This document shows positions 27,696 to 35,765 of a stretch of 64,000 nucleotides of DNA, piece by piece. A model generated the notes under the pieces. It searched no databases and was not told where the DNA came from. It saw only the letters and a list, made by a program, of their open reading frames with translations. The stretch is from Paracoccus kondratievae (GTDB taxonomy: Bacteria > Pseudomonadota > Alphaproteobacteria > Rhodobacterales > Rhodobacteraceae). The stretch's first letter is position 1; each line of letters starts with the position of its first letter. A program made the translations under genes and the position numbers. Location: positions 1,603,001 to 1,667,000 of the forward strand of contig NZ_CP045072.1 in NCBI RefSeq assembly GCF_009301415.1. The letters run 5' to 3'.

Positions 27696-29858
27696 GTGGT
27701 TCGTGCGCCGGCCAAATCCTGTCCCAACCTGTCGCGGCTGTTCGACGATGCCGAGCCCTCGATGATTGCCGCATTCCTGCGAATGCGTGTCTTCGACAAG
27801 CTGACATGGTTGGCAGATTACCATTTCGAACCCGATGGCGCCGATGGAGATGTGCCTGCGGCAGCCATGTTGCGCGAACAGCGGAAGGAGAAGCTGTCAC
27901 CCCTCGAAACCGAGGCAGCTCGTATCGTCAACATGTCGTCAGATCGCGGCCAGTTCGCGCTGGACGGACTTGTCCGCACCAAAATGCCGCCCGACCGGAA
28001 ACGGCAATTCGATGGGCAGCGCGACTCGCTGGCACGCAGCTTTTGGACCTATCTCAACGAGCCGATGCTGTTCGAGGCTGCAGAGAACACCCTGCATTTG
28101 CGGCTCTACCGCCGCTATGACCGCCACTACCAGACGTTCATGGTCGCGCCTGTGCAAGACGGCGTGGCTGATGTCGCCTCATCGGCGCTGGACACCCTGC
28201 TGGACGATCTGCGGGATAGACTCGATCGGGGCGACGGATATGAAGTAGACCGGTTCGCCATTCCCCAGGACGGCGATGAGCCCGCCGAGGTCATGTACCT
28301 TGTGGTTCACCCGGAAGCTCCTACCAGTGTGCGGGAACTTCACGACGACGGGCAGCGCACGACAATGTATTTCCGCCCACCAGGGGAAATCATGATCGTG
28401 CACACCCCGAGTACCGGGCGCGTGCATGTCCGTGCTGGGACCCGAAAGCTTCGCCACGATGCGGCCGAGAGCTTCATCAGGACGGTCCTCGAACAGGAGC
28501 CCTCGCAACAACCTGTCGATTTTCAGGCCTACGACATCGCGCGGTTCTTTAACGGGTTCGATCTGGAACTCCCCGAGTTCGACGATGCAAGCATCCTGCG
28601 AGCTCGCGTGATCCGCGTGGACATCAGTATCGGAAATCTCGCCAACAGGCTGTCGGTCTCGACGTCCCTGGATGAGGACATCGGCCAGCTGATCAGCGAT
28701 CAGCCGGGACTCGAGAGGATATTTCGCAATGCTCTCGCGATGCGGTTCGTGGAAATTGCTGTTCAATACCGGCGGGCGGGCGTGGACGGCGAGCGCACGC
28801 TGGACTTTACCCTGACGGATCGAAACACCACGAGCCTGCTGAGCCTGGATGATCCGTTCGAGCGCGTCCTCGGTCACCGCTTGCTCCGCCATTGGGGCAT
28901 ATTGCGTGATGGTCGCGCACCGACGCCCAGAGAGAGCACGGCGGTGCTGCCTGCATTGCTGGCTTTGTGGAACCTGGCATCTGACCGGATAAACGGTGCC
29001 TGGCTTCACGAGCGGGGGGTAGACGTCAAAACCCTGCTCGATCTCGGGTTCCTGGTCCCCTCAGGTTGGGAGGGTGACGACCTGATCGACGATGAAGACG
29101 ATTTTGCGGAACATGTGGCAAAGGTCGTGGAGCGTCCTGAGGGACTCGAGCTATACTCGAGCGACGGCCAGTCATCGTCGGCCGCGCTGCCTGAGCGTTA
29201 CCGTGTCTATCGGATTCGAGACGGATGGGTCGCCAGCCACCTGCGCGAGCAGCTTGGCAAGGCGCTGGACATCACAGCGATGGAGAACATCCGGCCCGAC
29301 CTCATCGCGCTCGGCGCATTCGAAATCGACGGGCGTGATGTGCCGCTCTATCTCGCGCGCCGACTCGAGGACGAACGGGTCCGCGCCGCCATCGACACCG
29401 AGCTTCGCGCGCGTGACAAACAGGGGATCGGGCTCGTCCTGCAGGCGGGCGACGTGGCCGGCGTCTGCCTGGCGGCAAATGTGCTCGCCAGACTCGCCGA
29501 CCATATCCTGCCGGAGGGAGCCGAATTTGCTGTCGATCTGACAAGCCTGACGGCAGCATTTCGTCGGAACCGGTCGTTGGCCCAAGGTGGGGCGGCTGTC
29601 GAGTTCCACAAGTCGGGCACCGGCGCCGGGGTGCTGAGCGTACCAGGCCGAGGCACGATCGACATTGTGGGGGAAAATCGCGTCACGGTCATCGATCGAC
29701 TGGTACAGGCATATCCGACGCCCATGAAGACCGAGGACATGATCGCAGGGTTCGGGGGGCAATCCCTCAGCAGCATTTTTGGCCAGCCATTGTGGGACAA
29801 GCTGAAGGCTGGCTTCATGCGCTCTCCGAAGCGCGGACAATGGGAGATCGCGGTCTGA
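27696..29858 (+). CDS. Large unknown protein, divergent from recombinase
   Basis: 720 residues, acidic, no signal peptide or membrane span. The GTG at 27696 has GGAGG 6 bp upstream; a TTG 18 bp earlier is less likely. No known domain is recognised. Features include a helix-rich N-terminus with a RKEKLSPLETEAARI region and a C-terminal part ending WDKLKAGFMRSPKRGQWEIAV. Position just inside the element, opposite the recombinase, is where cargo (defence or host-takeover) genes often sit. Confidence 0.85.
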   Translation: MVRAPAKSCPNLSRLFDDAEPSMIAAFLRMRVFDKLTWLADYHFEPDGADGDVPAAAMLREQRKEKLSPLETEAARIVNMSSDRGQFALDGLVRTKMPPDRKRQFDGQRDSLARSFWTYLNEPMLFEAAENTLHLRLYRRYDRHYQTFMVAPVQDGVADVASSALDTLLDDLRDRLDRGDGYEVDRFAIPQDGDEPAEVMYLVVHPEAPTSVRELHDDGQRTTMYFRPPGEIMIVHTPSTGRVHVRAGTRKLRHDAAESFIRTVLEQEPSQQPVDFQAYDIARFFNGFDLELPEFDDASILRARVIRVDISIGNLANRLSVSTSLDEDIGQLISDQPGLERIFRNALAMRFVEIAVQYRRAGVDGERTLDFTLTDRNTTSLLSLDDPFERVLGHRLLRHWGILRDGRAPTPRESTAVLPALLALWNLASDRINGAWLHERGVDVKTLLDLGFLVPSGWEGDDLIDDEDDFAEHVAKVVERPEGLELYSSDGQSSSAALPERYRVYRIRDGWVASHLREQLGKALDITAMENIRPDLIALGAFEIDGRDVPLYLARRLEDERVRAAIDTELRARDKQGIGLVLQAGDVAGVCLAANVLARLADHILPEGAEFAVDLTSLTAAFRRNRSLAQGGAAVEFHKSGTGAGVLSVPGRGTIDIVGENRVTVIDRLVQAYPTPMKTEDMIAGFGGQSLSSIFGQPLWDKLKAGFMRSPKRGQWEIAV

Positions 29859-29915
29859 CCGCCAACTGCGCTCCAACTGCGTTCAGGGGCTCTGACTAAC
29901 TGCGATTCGCTGTTT

Positions 29916-29954
29916 CATTTGAGTTGCTCCTTCAACGACGGAGCATTTCAAATG
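29916..29954 (+). promoter_or_regulatory. RBS- and start-sequestering hairpin
   Basis: CATTTGAGTTGCTCC (29916-29930) pairs at 12 of 15 positions with 29940-29954, which contains both the ribosome site GGAG and the ATG at 29952. The loop is 9 bases. In RNA this could hide translation initiation of the zinc-ribbon gene; as DNA it could be an operator. Three AACTGCG repeats lie just upstream. Confidence 0.45.
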
Positions 29955-30182
29955 CCGACCCACAACTCTCATCTCGCGGCGGTGCGCTGCGCGCAGGACC
30001 GCACGCCCCGCATCTCATCTAACGACTGGCGTTGCTGCTGCGGCGCACTGCTTGGCATCCACCGCGACGGCCTGATGCATGTGAGCTTCGCGCGCGGTCA
30101 CGAATATCTGTTCAGCTATCCCGCCACGGCGACCTGCCGGCGCTGCGGGACCATGAGCCAGACGAAGGGACCGGCGCGTTAA
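29952..30182 (+). CDS. Small zinc-ribbon protein
   Basis: 76 residues. A Cys-rich core WRCCCGALLG and CRRCGTMSQ spaced about 40 residues apart forms a likely Zn ribbon, resembling Mu Com-like and other phage accessory proteins. The ATG has GGAG upstream inside a hairpin. It precedes the sigma-like gene by 97 bp. Confidence 0.7.
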   Translation: MPTHNSHLAAVRCAQDRTPRISSNDWRCCCGALLGIHRDGLMHVSFARGHEYLFSYPATATCRRCGTMSQTKGPAR

Positions 30183-30279
30183 GCCGCGCCGTTCCCCTGA
30201 ATTTCCCGATCATCAGAGGCGCACGACGCCCTGAGGCCCGAGAGAGGCGCTGGACGCCCGGCCGGAAGGCTGGCGTCCC

Positions 30280-30996
30280 GTGTCTTTCTCCTGGTTCGCG
30301 ATCCGCGAGGATCTCGCCCGTTCGTCGTCGACCCTGCAATCTCAACGCGATTATCGTGCCGTCCGGTCGGCCGAACCGTCGCTTCGGCCTTACGCCGATA
30401 TCGTCGGGCTGCTCGGCGCCCTGCATCATGGGCATCTCGATTTCGATGGGCGAAACGCCATTCTCGCCGCCCTCGTGCGCAGGTCACAAGGCCGCGATCG
30501 TCCCGCGGGATTGGCCCTGCACGTCATGCTGCTTTCCCTGTGGCCGGGGCTCGATGCGATCCGCAACCGCTGCCTGCGTCGTCGTGTCGGCACTGCTGAC
30601 GAGATCAGCTCCGACCTCCTGGCCCGCAGCACGGAAATCATCCGGACCCTTGATCTCGGTCGCGTCACCAATATCGCCGCCACCGTGCTGATGAACACCG
30701 AACGCGATCTGTTGCGCGCCCATCGACGCGAGATCGACCGTCAGCAATCTTGCGCGGAGGTAGAACCCGACTGGATTGCCGCGCCGCCGTCATGGGCGGA
30801 ACGGGCCCGGATGCGGGCGGAATTGCGGGCTGATCTGTCGGCGGTAATCGGGTCAGATGCCGATCTGGTCCTTGGCGTCGCGGTGGACGGCTTGAATCAG
30901 ATCGAGATGGCAAGCGCGCTCCGCCTGTCCGATGGGGCGGCGCGGAAACGTTATCAACGCGCCGCTGCGCGCCTGCGAGGCCATTACCGGCCTTGA
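30280..30996 (+). CDS. Sigma-70-like / HTH regulator of the element
   Basis: 238 residues. The C-terminus ends with QIEMASALRLSDGAARKRYQRAAARLR, a sigma region 4-type HTH. No convincing region 2 is seen, so it may be a divergent sigma factor or a stand-alone activator. GTG start after GGAAGG. The last 13 bp overlap the convergent vapC end. It could drive late genes of the element. Confidence 0.65.
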   Translation: MSFSWFAIREDLARSSSTLQSQRDYRAVRSAEPSLRPYADIVGLLGALHHGHLDFDGRNAILAALVRRSQGRDRPAGLALHVMLLSLWPGLDAIRNRCLRRRVGTADEISSDLLARSTEIIRTLDLGRVTNIAATVLMNTERDLLRAHRREIDRQQSCAEVEPDWIAAPPSWAERARMRAELRADLSAVIGSDADLVLGVAVDGLNQIEMASALRLSDGAARKRYQRAAARLRGHYRP

Positions 30997-31418
30997 GCCG
31001 CCTCGTGCCACGGATCCACCACCTCCACGCCCATGGCGGCGAAGGGCGCGGTGTCGCGGCTAGCGACGGGATAGCCCTGTGCCGCGGCAATGGCAGCAAT
31101 CGCGCCATCGGCAAAACTCACGGCCTGTCCCTGCCGGCGCGCCGTTGCCATCAATACTCCGAAGGCACTGGCAGCGGCCTCGTCGAACGACAGGATACGT
31201 GCCGGAAATACCTCGGCCAGCATCTGCTCGAGCCGCGCGTCAAGATCGTCCCGACGCCGCCCAGCGTCCAGGCATGCAATGCCGAACCGCAACTCGGCCA
31301 GGCTGATGGTGGTCAGGTGCAGGGTGGTCAACTCTTGCCGGTTGAGCCAGTCGATCACCCGCGGCTCTGGCGCCGGCTTCATCGTCTCCGAGACGACATT
31401 GGTGTCGAGGATGATCAT
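30984..31418 (-). CDS. vapC: VapC-type PIN-domain toxin
   Basis: 144 residues of PIN fold. Acidic residues: Asp5 (MIILDTNVVSE), Glu42 (SLAELRFGI), and Asp103 (SFADGAIAAIA). It is a predicted site-specific RNase (tRNA or rRNA). Its ATG overlaps the antitoxin stop by 4 bp, the standard arrangement. It closely resembles the FitB subgroup. Confidence 0.92.
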   Translation of the reverse strand: MIILDTNVVSETMKPAPEPRVIDWLNRQELTTLHLTTISLAELRFGIACLDAGRRRDDLDARLEQMLAEVFPARILSFDEAAASAFGVLMATARRQGQAVSFADGAIAAIAAAQGYPVASRDTAPFAAMGVEVVDPWHEAAQGR

Positions 31419-31654
31419 TCGAAACCGGCCGGCTCCGCGGGCGTCCGGTCGCGTTCGACCGAAAGGTCGTCCGTCTCGGCGCCGGACCAGATACTGCGCA
31501 TCAGATCACCCGCGCGCGGGCGCGACTGCGGCAGCACCGCGCGGGCAATGATCTCGCGCAACTCAGCCTCGGCGCTGCGACCATGCGCGGCGGCCTGCGC
31601 CTTCAGCGCGCGATGCACCTCTTCCGGGATCTGACGCACGACGATCTGGGCCAT
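31415..31654 (-). CDS. vapB: FitA/VapB-type antitoxin
   Basis: 79 residues. The N-terminal ribbon-helix-helix starts MAQIVVRQIPEEVHRALKAQAAAHGRS, followed by a disordered acidic C-terminus that would cover the toxin. It should repress its own promoter, where a GATATC pair lies just upstream. Confidence 0.9.
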   Translation of the reverse strand: MAQIVVRQIPEEVHRALKAQAAAHGRSAEAELREIIARAVLPQSRPRAGDLMRSIWSGAETDDLSVERDRTPAEPAGFE

Positions 31655-31668
31655 GATGAAGCTCGCTC

Positions 31669-31693
31669 GATATCAATTTTAATTATAGATATC
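31669..31693 (-). promoter_or_regulatory. Candidate vapBC promoter and operator
   Basis: Two GATATC palindromes (31669-31674 and 31688-31693), 19 bp apart centre to centre, flank a perfect -10 hexamer TATAAT read on the minus strand (31682-31687). The patch is AT-rich against GC-rich surroundings. An RHH-antitoxin operator overlapping the promoter is the likely reading. Confidence 0.55.
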
Positions 31694-31777
31694 ACATTTA
31701 ATCGCGGCTTCAATGTCCCGATCGGCGTGCGGGGGTGGCTTTTGAACAGGTGAAGCCCCTGTTCACGAGCCCGATCG

Positions 31778-31978
31778 ATGACCCTGCCGCCCATTCCGCC
31801 GCCTGATCTCCTGAAGCGCCTTCCCGGCTATTATCGCCGCTGGGAGCTGACCGAGCTGGTGATGCCAGACCGGTATTACTTCTTCGAAGCAGCCGGCCAG
31901 CATGAGGATGGCGAGGACCTCTTCGCGGTCTATATCCAGCCCGCCGATCTGGAGCCCGGCGACGGGCGGCTACAATGA
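31778..31978 (+). CDS. Small protein before replicase
   Basis: 66 residues, Pro-rich N-terminus, then a RYYFFEAAGQHEDGEDLFAVYIQPADL stretch, acidic. Its stop overlaps the start of the replication gene by 4 bp, which supports translation. Family not recognised. Confidence 0.6.
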   Translation: MTLPPIPPPDLLKRLPGYYRRWELTELVMPDRYYFFEAAGQHEDGEDLFAVYIQPADLEPGDGRLQ

Positions 31979-34200
31979 GCGTGCCGGCGGTCGATCCGGC
32001 GCAGATCGCGCTCTTTCTCGATGTCGTCTTCTCCTGGTGCGACGGGCTGATCCCCTTGCGCGGCCTGCCCGAGAAGGGCGTGACGCCGCCCCCGCCGAGT
32101 GATCTGCGCTGGTTGCCTGCCGATGCGGGTGCGCCCGCGACCGTTGCCGCCTGCGCCGAAGCTGCCGCCCAGATCAGCCGCGCCATCTATGTCATCCCCG
32201 GCACCGTGGCGCAGCGTGGCGAAGCCCGCGCCGGGCATGTGCTGCAGATGCAGGCCCTCGTGGTCGATCTTGATCAGGGCGATATTGTCGCCAAGCGCGA
32301 TCACCTCATCCGCCATCTCGGTCCCGCCACGCTCACGGTGGAAAGCGGTGGCATCACCGAGGGCGGTCAGAAGAAGCTGCATCTGTGGTGGAAGCTGAGC
32401 GAGCCCGCGCATGGTGCGGATATCGCCCGTCTTTGCCGCCTGCGCGCCGAGATCGCCCGCAAGGTCGGTGGTGACGGCAGCTTCGGTTCGGCGCACCAGC
32501 CGGTGCGGGTTCCGGGCACCATCCATGGCAAGCACGGCCTGAGATCGCAGGTCAGGATCATCGATCATCAGGCGATCGAGGTCGATCTGGCCGAGTTCGA
32601 GACTCGGGCGATCGCCATGCCGGCCTTGGCAGAGCCGTCGTCATCGGGCAAGCCCCTCGACTTCAATTCTGATGCAAAACCCTCCGTCGATGCCGTGCTC
32701 ACCACGCCGGTGCGGGAAGGCGCGGCGGATGACTGGACACGGTTCCAGGGCGCCAGTGCCGCGATCGGCCATTACCTGCGCCAGGCCCATGAGGGGCGCA
32801 TGACGCTCGATGAGGCCTGGGAGGCGATCTGCAGCTATAACGCCGCGATGCTGCGCCCGCCATGGCCCGAGGATCGGCTCAAGGCCGAGACACGTCGCCT
32901 GTGGCAGCGACATCTCGAACGCAACGGACCTGCGCAGCCGCCGCGGCAGGTGGCGCCGACAGGCCCGCTGGACTGCTTCAGCCTCGGCCAGCTGCTCGAT
33001 GACCGCAGCGCGCTGCCCGACGACATCATCGCGCCGCGCGTGCTCACACCGGGCGGCCTGCTGGTCCTTGGCGGCGCGCCCAAGGTCGGCAAGAGCGACT
33101 TCCTGATCTCCTGGCTCGTGCACATGGCGGCAGGCGTGCCGTTCCTCGGCTTCACGCCGCCGCGGCCGCTGCGGGTATTCTACCTGCAGGCGGAACTTCA
33201 GTATCACTACCTGCGGGAGCGCCTTCACCAGATCGGTTTGCCGCCCGAGGTGCTCGACTCCGCCCGCGAAGGCTTCGTCGCAACGCCGCGGCTGAAGCTG
33301 CTGCTCGATGGGGGTGGCGTGGCCCGTGTGGCTGAGGCGGTCCGCTCCGCCTTCCGCGACAGCCCGCCCGACGTCCTGTGCATCGACCCGATCCGCAATG
33401 TCTTCGACGGCGGTCCCGACAGCGGCGGCGAGAACGACAACAGCGCGATGATGTTCTTCCTCAAGGAACGCGTCGAAGCGCTGCAGGCGGCGGTCAATCC
33501 CGATGCCGGCGTCATCCTCGTCCACCACACGAAGAAGCTGTCCAAGCAGCAGGTGAAGGACGATCCCTTCCTGGCCCTCTCCGGCGCCAGCGCGCTCCGG
33601 GGTTACTACACCACGGGCCTGATCCTGCACCGCCCGGGCGAGGACAGCACCGCCCGTCGCCTCGAGATCGAACTGCGCAACGGACCGGCGCTCGAGCCGA
33701 AGCTGGTCGACAAGATCGGGGGCACATGGGTTGAGGTCAGCCGGCTCTTCGAACGCGTCGTCGGCCAGGAAATCGGCGCAAAGCACGACGCCGAGCGCGA
33801 TCGCAAGCGCGACGTCATCCTCTCGATCCTGCTCGCCGAGGCCGCCGAGGGGCGGCTCTATACCTCGACGCAGTTCCGCGAGGCATTCGAGAACCAGTTC
33901 GGCCTTGGCAGCCAGTCGACGATTCGTGACCGGATCAATGTGCTGAGCACCAAGGGCTATATCCGCTTCCTGCGCGATGGCACCGAATTCGGCCACGAGG
34001 TCGTTCGCTCGAGGTTCGGATATCTCTGCGTCCACGGCATGGTGTTCGGCAGCGAGGCGCAGGTCGATCCGGAGTCCGGCGAGATGCTGTCGACCGGCAA
34101 ACCGGTCGTTCCCAGCCACTACAAGTCGCCCGCCAACGGCCTCTGCATGGAGCTGGATGACCCCTGCAACTGGCCCGATCCGGAGGACGATCATGCGTGA
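31975..34200 (+). CDS. Replication protein: primase-like N-terminus with RepA-type ATPase
   Basis: 741 residues. The N-terminal ~250 residues resemble the DNA primase-polymerase class of plasmid/phage Rep proteins (VDLDQGDI, TVESGGITEGGQKKLHLWW and SAHQPVRVPGTIHGK are RepB/prim-pol-like). The middle is an AAA_25/RepA hexameric helicase: Walker A GGAPKVGKS near 366 and Walker B VLCIDP near 467. The C-terminal ~130 residues look winged-helix. It would prime and unwind the element's DNA; the box array just downstream is a candidate origin. Confidence 0.85.
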   Translation: MSVPAVDPAQIALFLDVVFSWCDGLIPLRGLPEKGVTPPPPSDLRWLPADAGAPATVAACAEAAAQISRAIYVIPGTVAQRGEARAGHVLQMQALVVDLDQGDIVAKRDHLIRHLGPATLTVESGGITEGGQKKLHLWWKLSEPAHGADIARLCRLRAEIARKVGGDGSFGSAHQPVRVPGTIHGKHGLRSQVRIIDHQAIEVDLAEFETRAIAMPALAEPSSSGKPLDFNSDAKPSVDAVLTTPVREGAADDWTRFQGASAAIGHYLRQAHEGRMTLDEAWEAICSYNAAMLRPPWPEDRLKAETRRLWQRHLERNGPAQPPRQVAPTGPLDCFSLGQLLDDRSALPDDIIAPRVLTPGGLLVLGGAPKVGKSDFLISWLVHMAAGVPFLGFTPPRPLRVFYLQAELQYHYLRERLHQIGLPPEVLDSAREGFVATPRLKLLLDGGGVARVAEAVRSAFRDSPPDVLCIDPIRNVFDGGPDSGGENDNSAMMFFLKERVEALQAAVNPDAGVILVHHTKKLSKQQVKDDPFLALSGASALRGYYTTGLILHRPGEDSTARRLEIELRNGPALEPKLVDKIGGTWVEVSRLFERVVGQEIGAKHDAERDRKRDVILSILLAEAAEGRLYTSTQFREAFENQFGLGSQSTIRDRINVLSTKGYIRFLRDGTEFGHEVVRSRFGYLCVHGMVFGSEAQVDPESGEMLSTGKPVVPSHYKSPANGLCMELDDPCNWPDPEDDHA

Positions 34201-34220
34201 AATCGTCCTCCAACACGTTT

Positions 34221-34411
34221 GTTCGTCCTGCCGGATTTCTTGTTCGACCTCAGGACAAACATGTTCGTCCTCCTCCATTGTTCGTCCTCAATCAAACAAA
34301 ATCAATGACTTACTACAGGACGAGGACGAACATGTTCGTCCTCTTGTTCGACCTCTGTTCGTCCTCTTTTCCCGTTTTACTACAGAGACTTACTTGCTTT
34401 TGAGGACGAAC
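34221..34411. repeat. Iteron-like array of ten GTTCG(T/A)CC(T) boxes
   Basis: Boxes on the plus strand at 34221, 34242 (variant), 34263, 34280, 34334, 34346 (variant) and 34357, and on the minus strand at 34252 (variant), 34323 and 34403. Boxes at 34323-34342 form the core of a 22-bp perfect palindrome (34322-34343). GACTTACT and ACTACAG motifs recur between boxes. The gene-free stretch 34201-34551 also has two hairpins (around 34423-34439 and 34448-34459). No coding sequence is seen. Location right after the replicase suggests an origin. Confidence 0.8.
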
Positions 34412-34551
34412 AACGGGACCCCCCATACTACGTATGGGAGGGCCGGCCTCGGGGCCGAGCCCCCCATCCGTGACGTCCGTGCCCGCGGTCCGCCGTTCTC
34501 TTTCGTCTCTGCCTCACCCGACCACTGCGGCCAGAACGACAGGAGATGACG

Positions 34552-34776
34552 ATGGCCCGAATGAAACTGACGACGATGCGTTACACGCCCCCCGGCTACG
34601 GCGGCACGCGGCGCAGCCCCGATGAGGTCAAGCGTGATGGCTGGCAGGAGATGGGTCTGCTGGCGGTCAGCGTGGACGACCCGCGGCTGACCTGGCCGGA
34701 GCGCGAGATGATCGCGCAACTGGGACGCAAGCTCTACGGCCCCTGCGCTAGTGAGGGAGGGCACGGCGATGGTTGA
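34552..34776 (+). CDS. Small phage-element protein
   Basis: 74 residues beginning MARMKLTTMRYTPPGYGG; the ATG has GGAG 7 bp upstream. No known domain. It overlaps the next gene by 8 bp, so they are translationally linked. Confidence 0.6.
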   Translation: MARMKLTTMRYTPPGYGGTRRSPDEVKRDGWQEMGLLAVSVDDPRLTWPEREMIAQLGRKLYGPCASEGGHGDG

Positions 34777-35146
34777 GCGCAACTGGACAGCCGACGATGT
34801 TGCCGATCACTTCGAGGAGGCGTTCCGGACCCTGCGCAGGCTCCCCTCCGCTGCCCCGCGCGGTCACGGCAGCCACTGGCCGCAGATCCTGCGCAGCGCC
34901 CGCGAGATCGCGGCGATGGAGCCGGAGCCGATGCGGGTGGTGCCCTCGGCGCAGGCGATCTCGGCGCTGGAACGGACCTTCGACTGGGCGCTGTGGATCA
35001 ACGAGGCCGAACGCAAGCTGATCTGGTCGCGGGCGGCGCGGGTGCCATGGAAGGTCATCTCCGGGGAGATGGGCTGCGACCGGACCACGGCGTGGCGGCG
35101 CTGGCAGCTGGCGCTGACCAAGATCGCGTCGCGGCTGAATGCGTGA
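34769..35146 (+). CDS. DUF6362-like HTH protein
   Basis: 125 residues. The C-terminus (AERKLIWSRAARVPWKVISGEMGCDRTTAWRRWQLALTKIA) contains an HTH, and the overall pattern fits DUF6362, a family in Rhodobacterales phage elements. A DNA-binding role next to packaging genes suggests regulation or terminase accessory function. The ATG follows GGGAGGG. Confidence 0.72.
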   Translation: MVERNWTADDVADHFEEAFRTLRRLPSAAPRGHGSHWPQILRSAREIAAMEPEPMRVVPSAQAISALERTFDWALWINEAERKLIWSRAARVPWKVISGEMGCDRTTAWRRWQLALTKIASRLNA

Positions 35147-35288
35147 AAGAGTCCAAAGTGTTGCAACACTTTTGTGTTCGACACCTGCAACAGCTCCATG
35201 CTAAAAGCAGGGCATGATCGGGAGAAGAGCGCCCATGAGCGCCACCGATCATCTCCATTCCGTTTCATCAGACTTGCGAGGGCATCCC

Positions 35289-35633
35289 ATGCCTGTGCGC
35301 CCGCCCATCCATCGCCCGGCTGGACGACGCGACAAGCCGGAGCGTGACCGCGACACTGATCGCCAACGCGACCCCGCCATCCGGGCGCTCTACAAATCCG
35401 CTCGGTGGCAGCGTGCCCGGCGCATGTTCCTCGCCTGCCACCCGCTTTGTGCGGAATGCCAGCGGCAGGGTCGCGTGAGCGCCGCCAACACCGTCGATCA
35501 CATTACTCCGCATTGCGGCGACACAGAGCGGTTCTGGGACCCGGACGGTTGGCAGGCGCTCTGTGCCAGCTGTCACAGTCGCAAGACCGCCGCCGAGGAT
35601 GGCGGCTTCGGCAATCGTCGGCGGGAACCCTGA
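35289..35633 (+). CDS. HNH endonuclease of the packaging module
   Basis: 114 residues. The HNH/zinc core is C-H-P-L-C-A-E-C, then VDHITPHCGD and CASCHSRKTA. Phage HNH proteins of this kind sit beside terminase and are needed for cos cleavage in HK97-type systems. Start ATG 35289 is chosen; an ATG at 35235 with GGAGAAG upstream is an alternative. Terminase follows 2.7 kb later with small genes between. Confidence 0.88.
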   Translation: MPVRPPIHRPAGRRDKPERDRDTDRQRDPAIRALYKSARWQRARRMFLACHPLCAECQRQGRVSAANTVDHITPHCGDTERFWDPDGWQALCASCHSRKTAAEDGGFGNRRREP

Positions 35634-35765
35634 TCCCGCCCCTGACCCCGGGGGGAGGTCAAATCTCCGGGCGGTTCGACGTCAGGACCGCGCGCCAAGC
35701 TTTCTGCATCCATGGCCAAAATGGCGAGGGGGGGGGTGCAGCCCATATCCTGAAGGAAATCGTCC

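Noticed and set aside
28179..29009. ORF antisense to the 720-residue gene
   Set aside because: The plus-strand gene has a strong ribosome site and continuous frame; the antisense has none.
34221..34411. CRISPR array
   Set aside because: Boxes are 8-9 bp, in both orientations and irregularly spaced, with no unique spacers of constant length.
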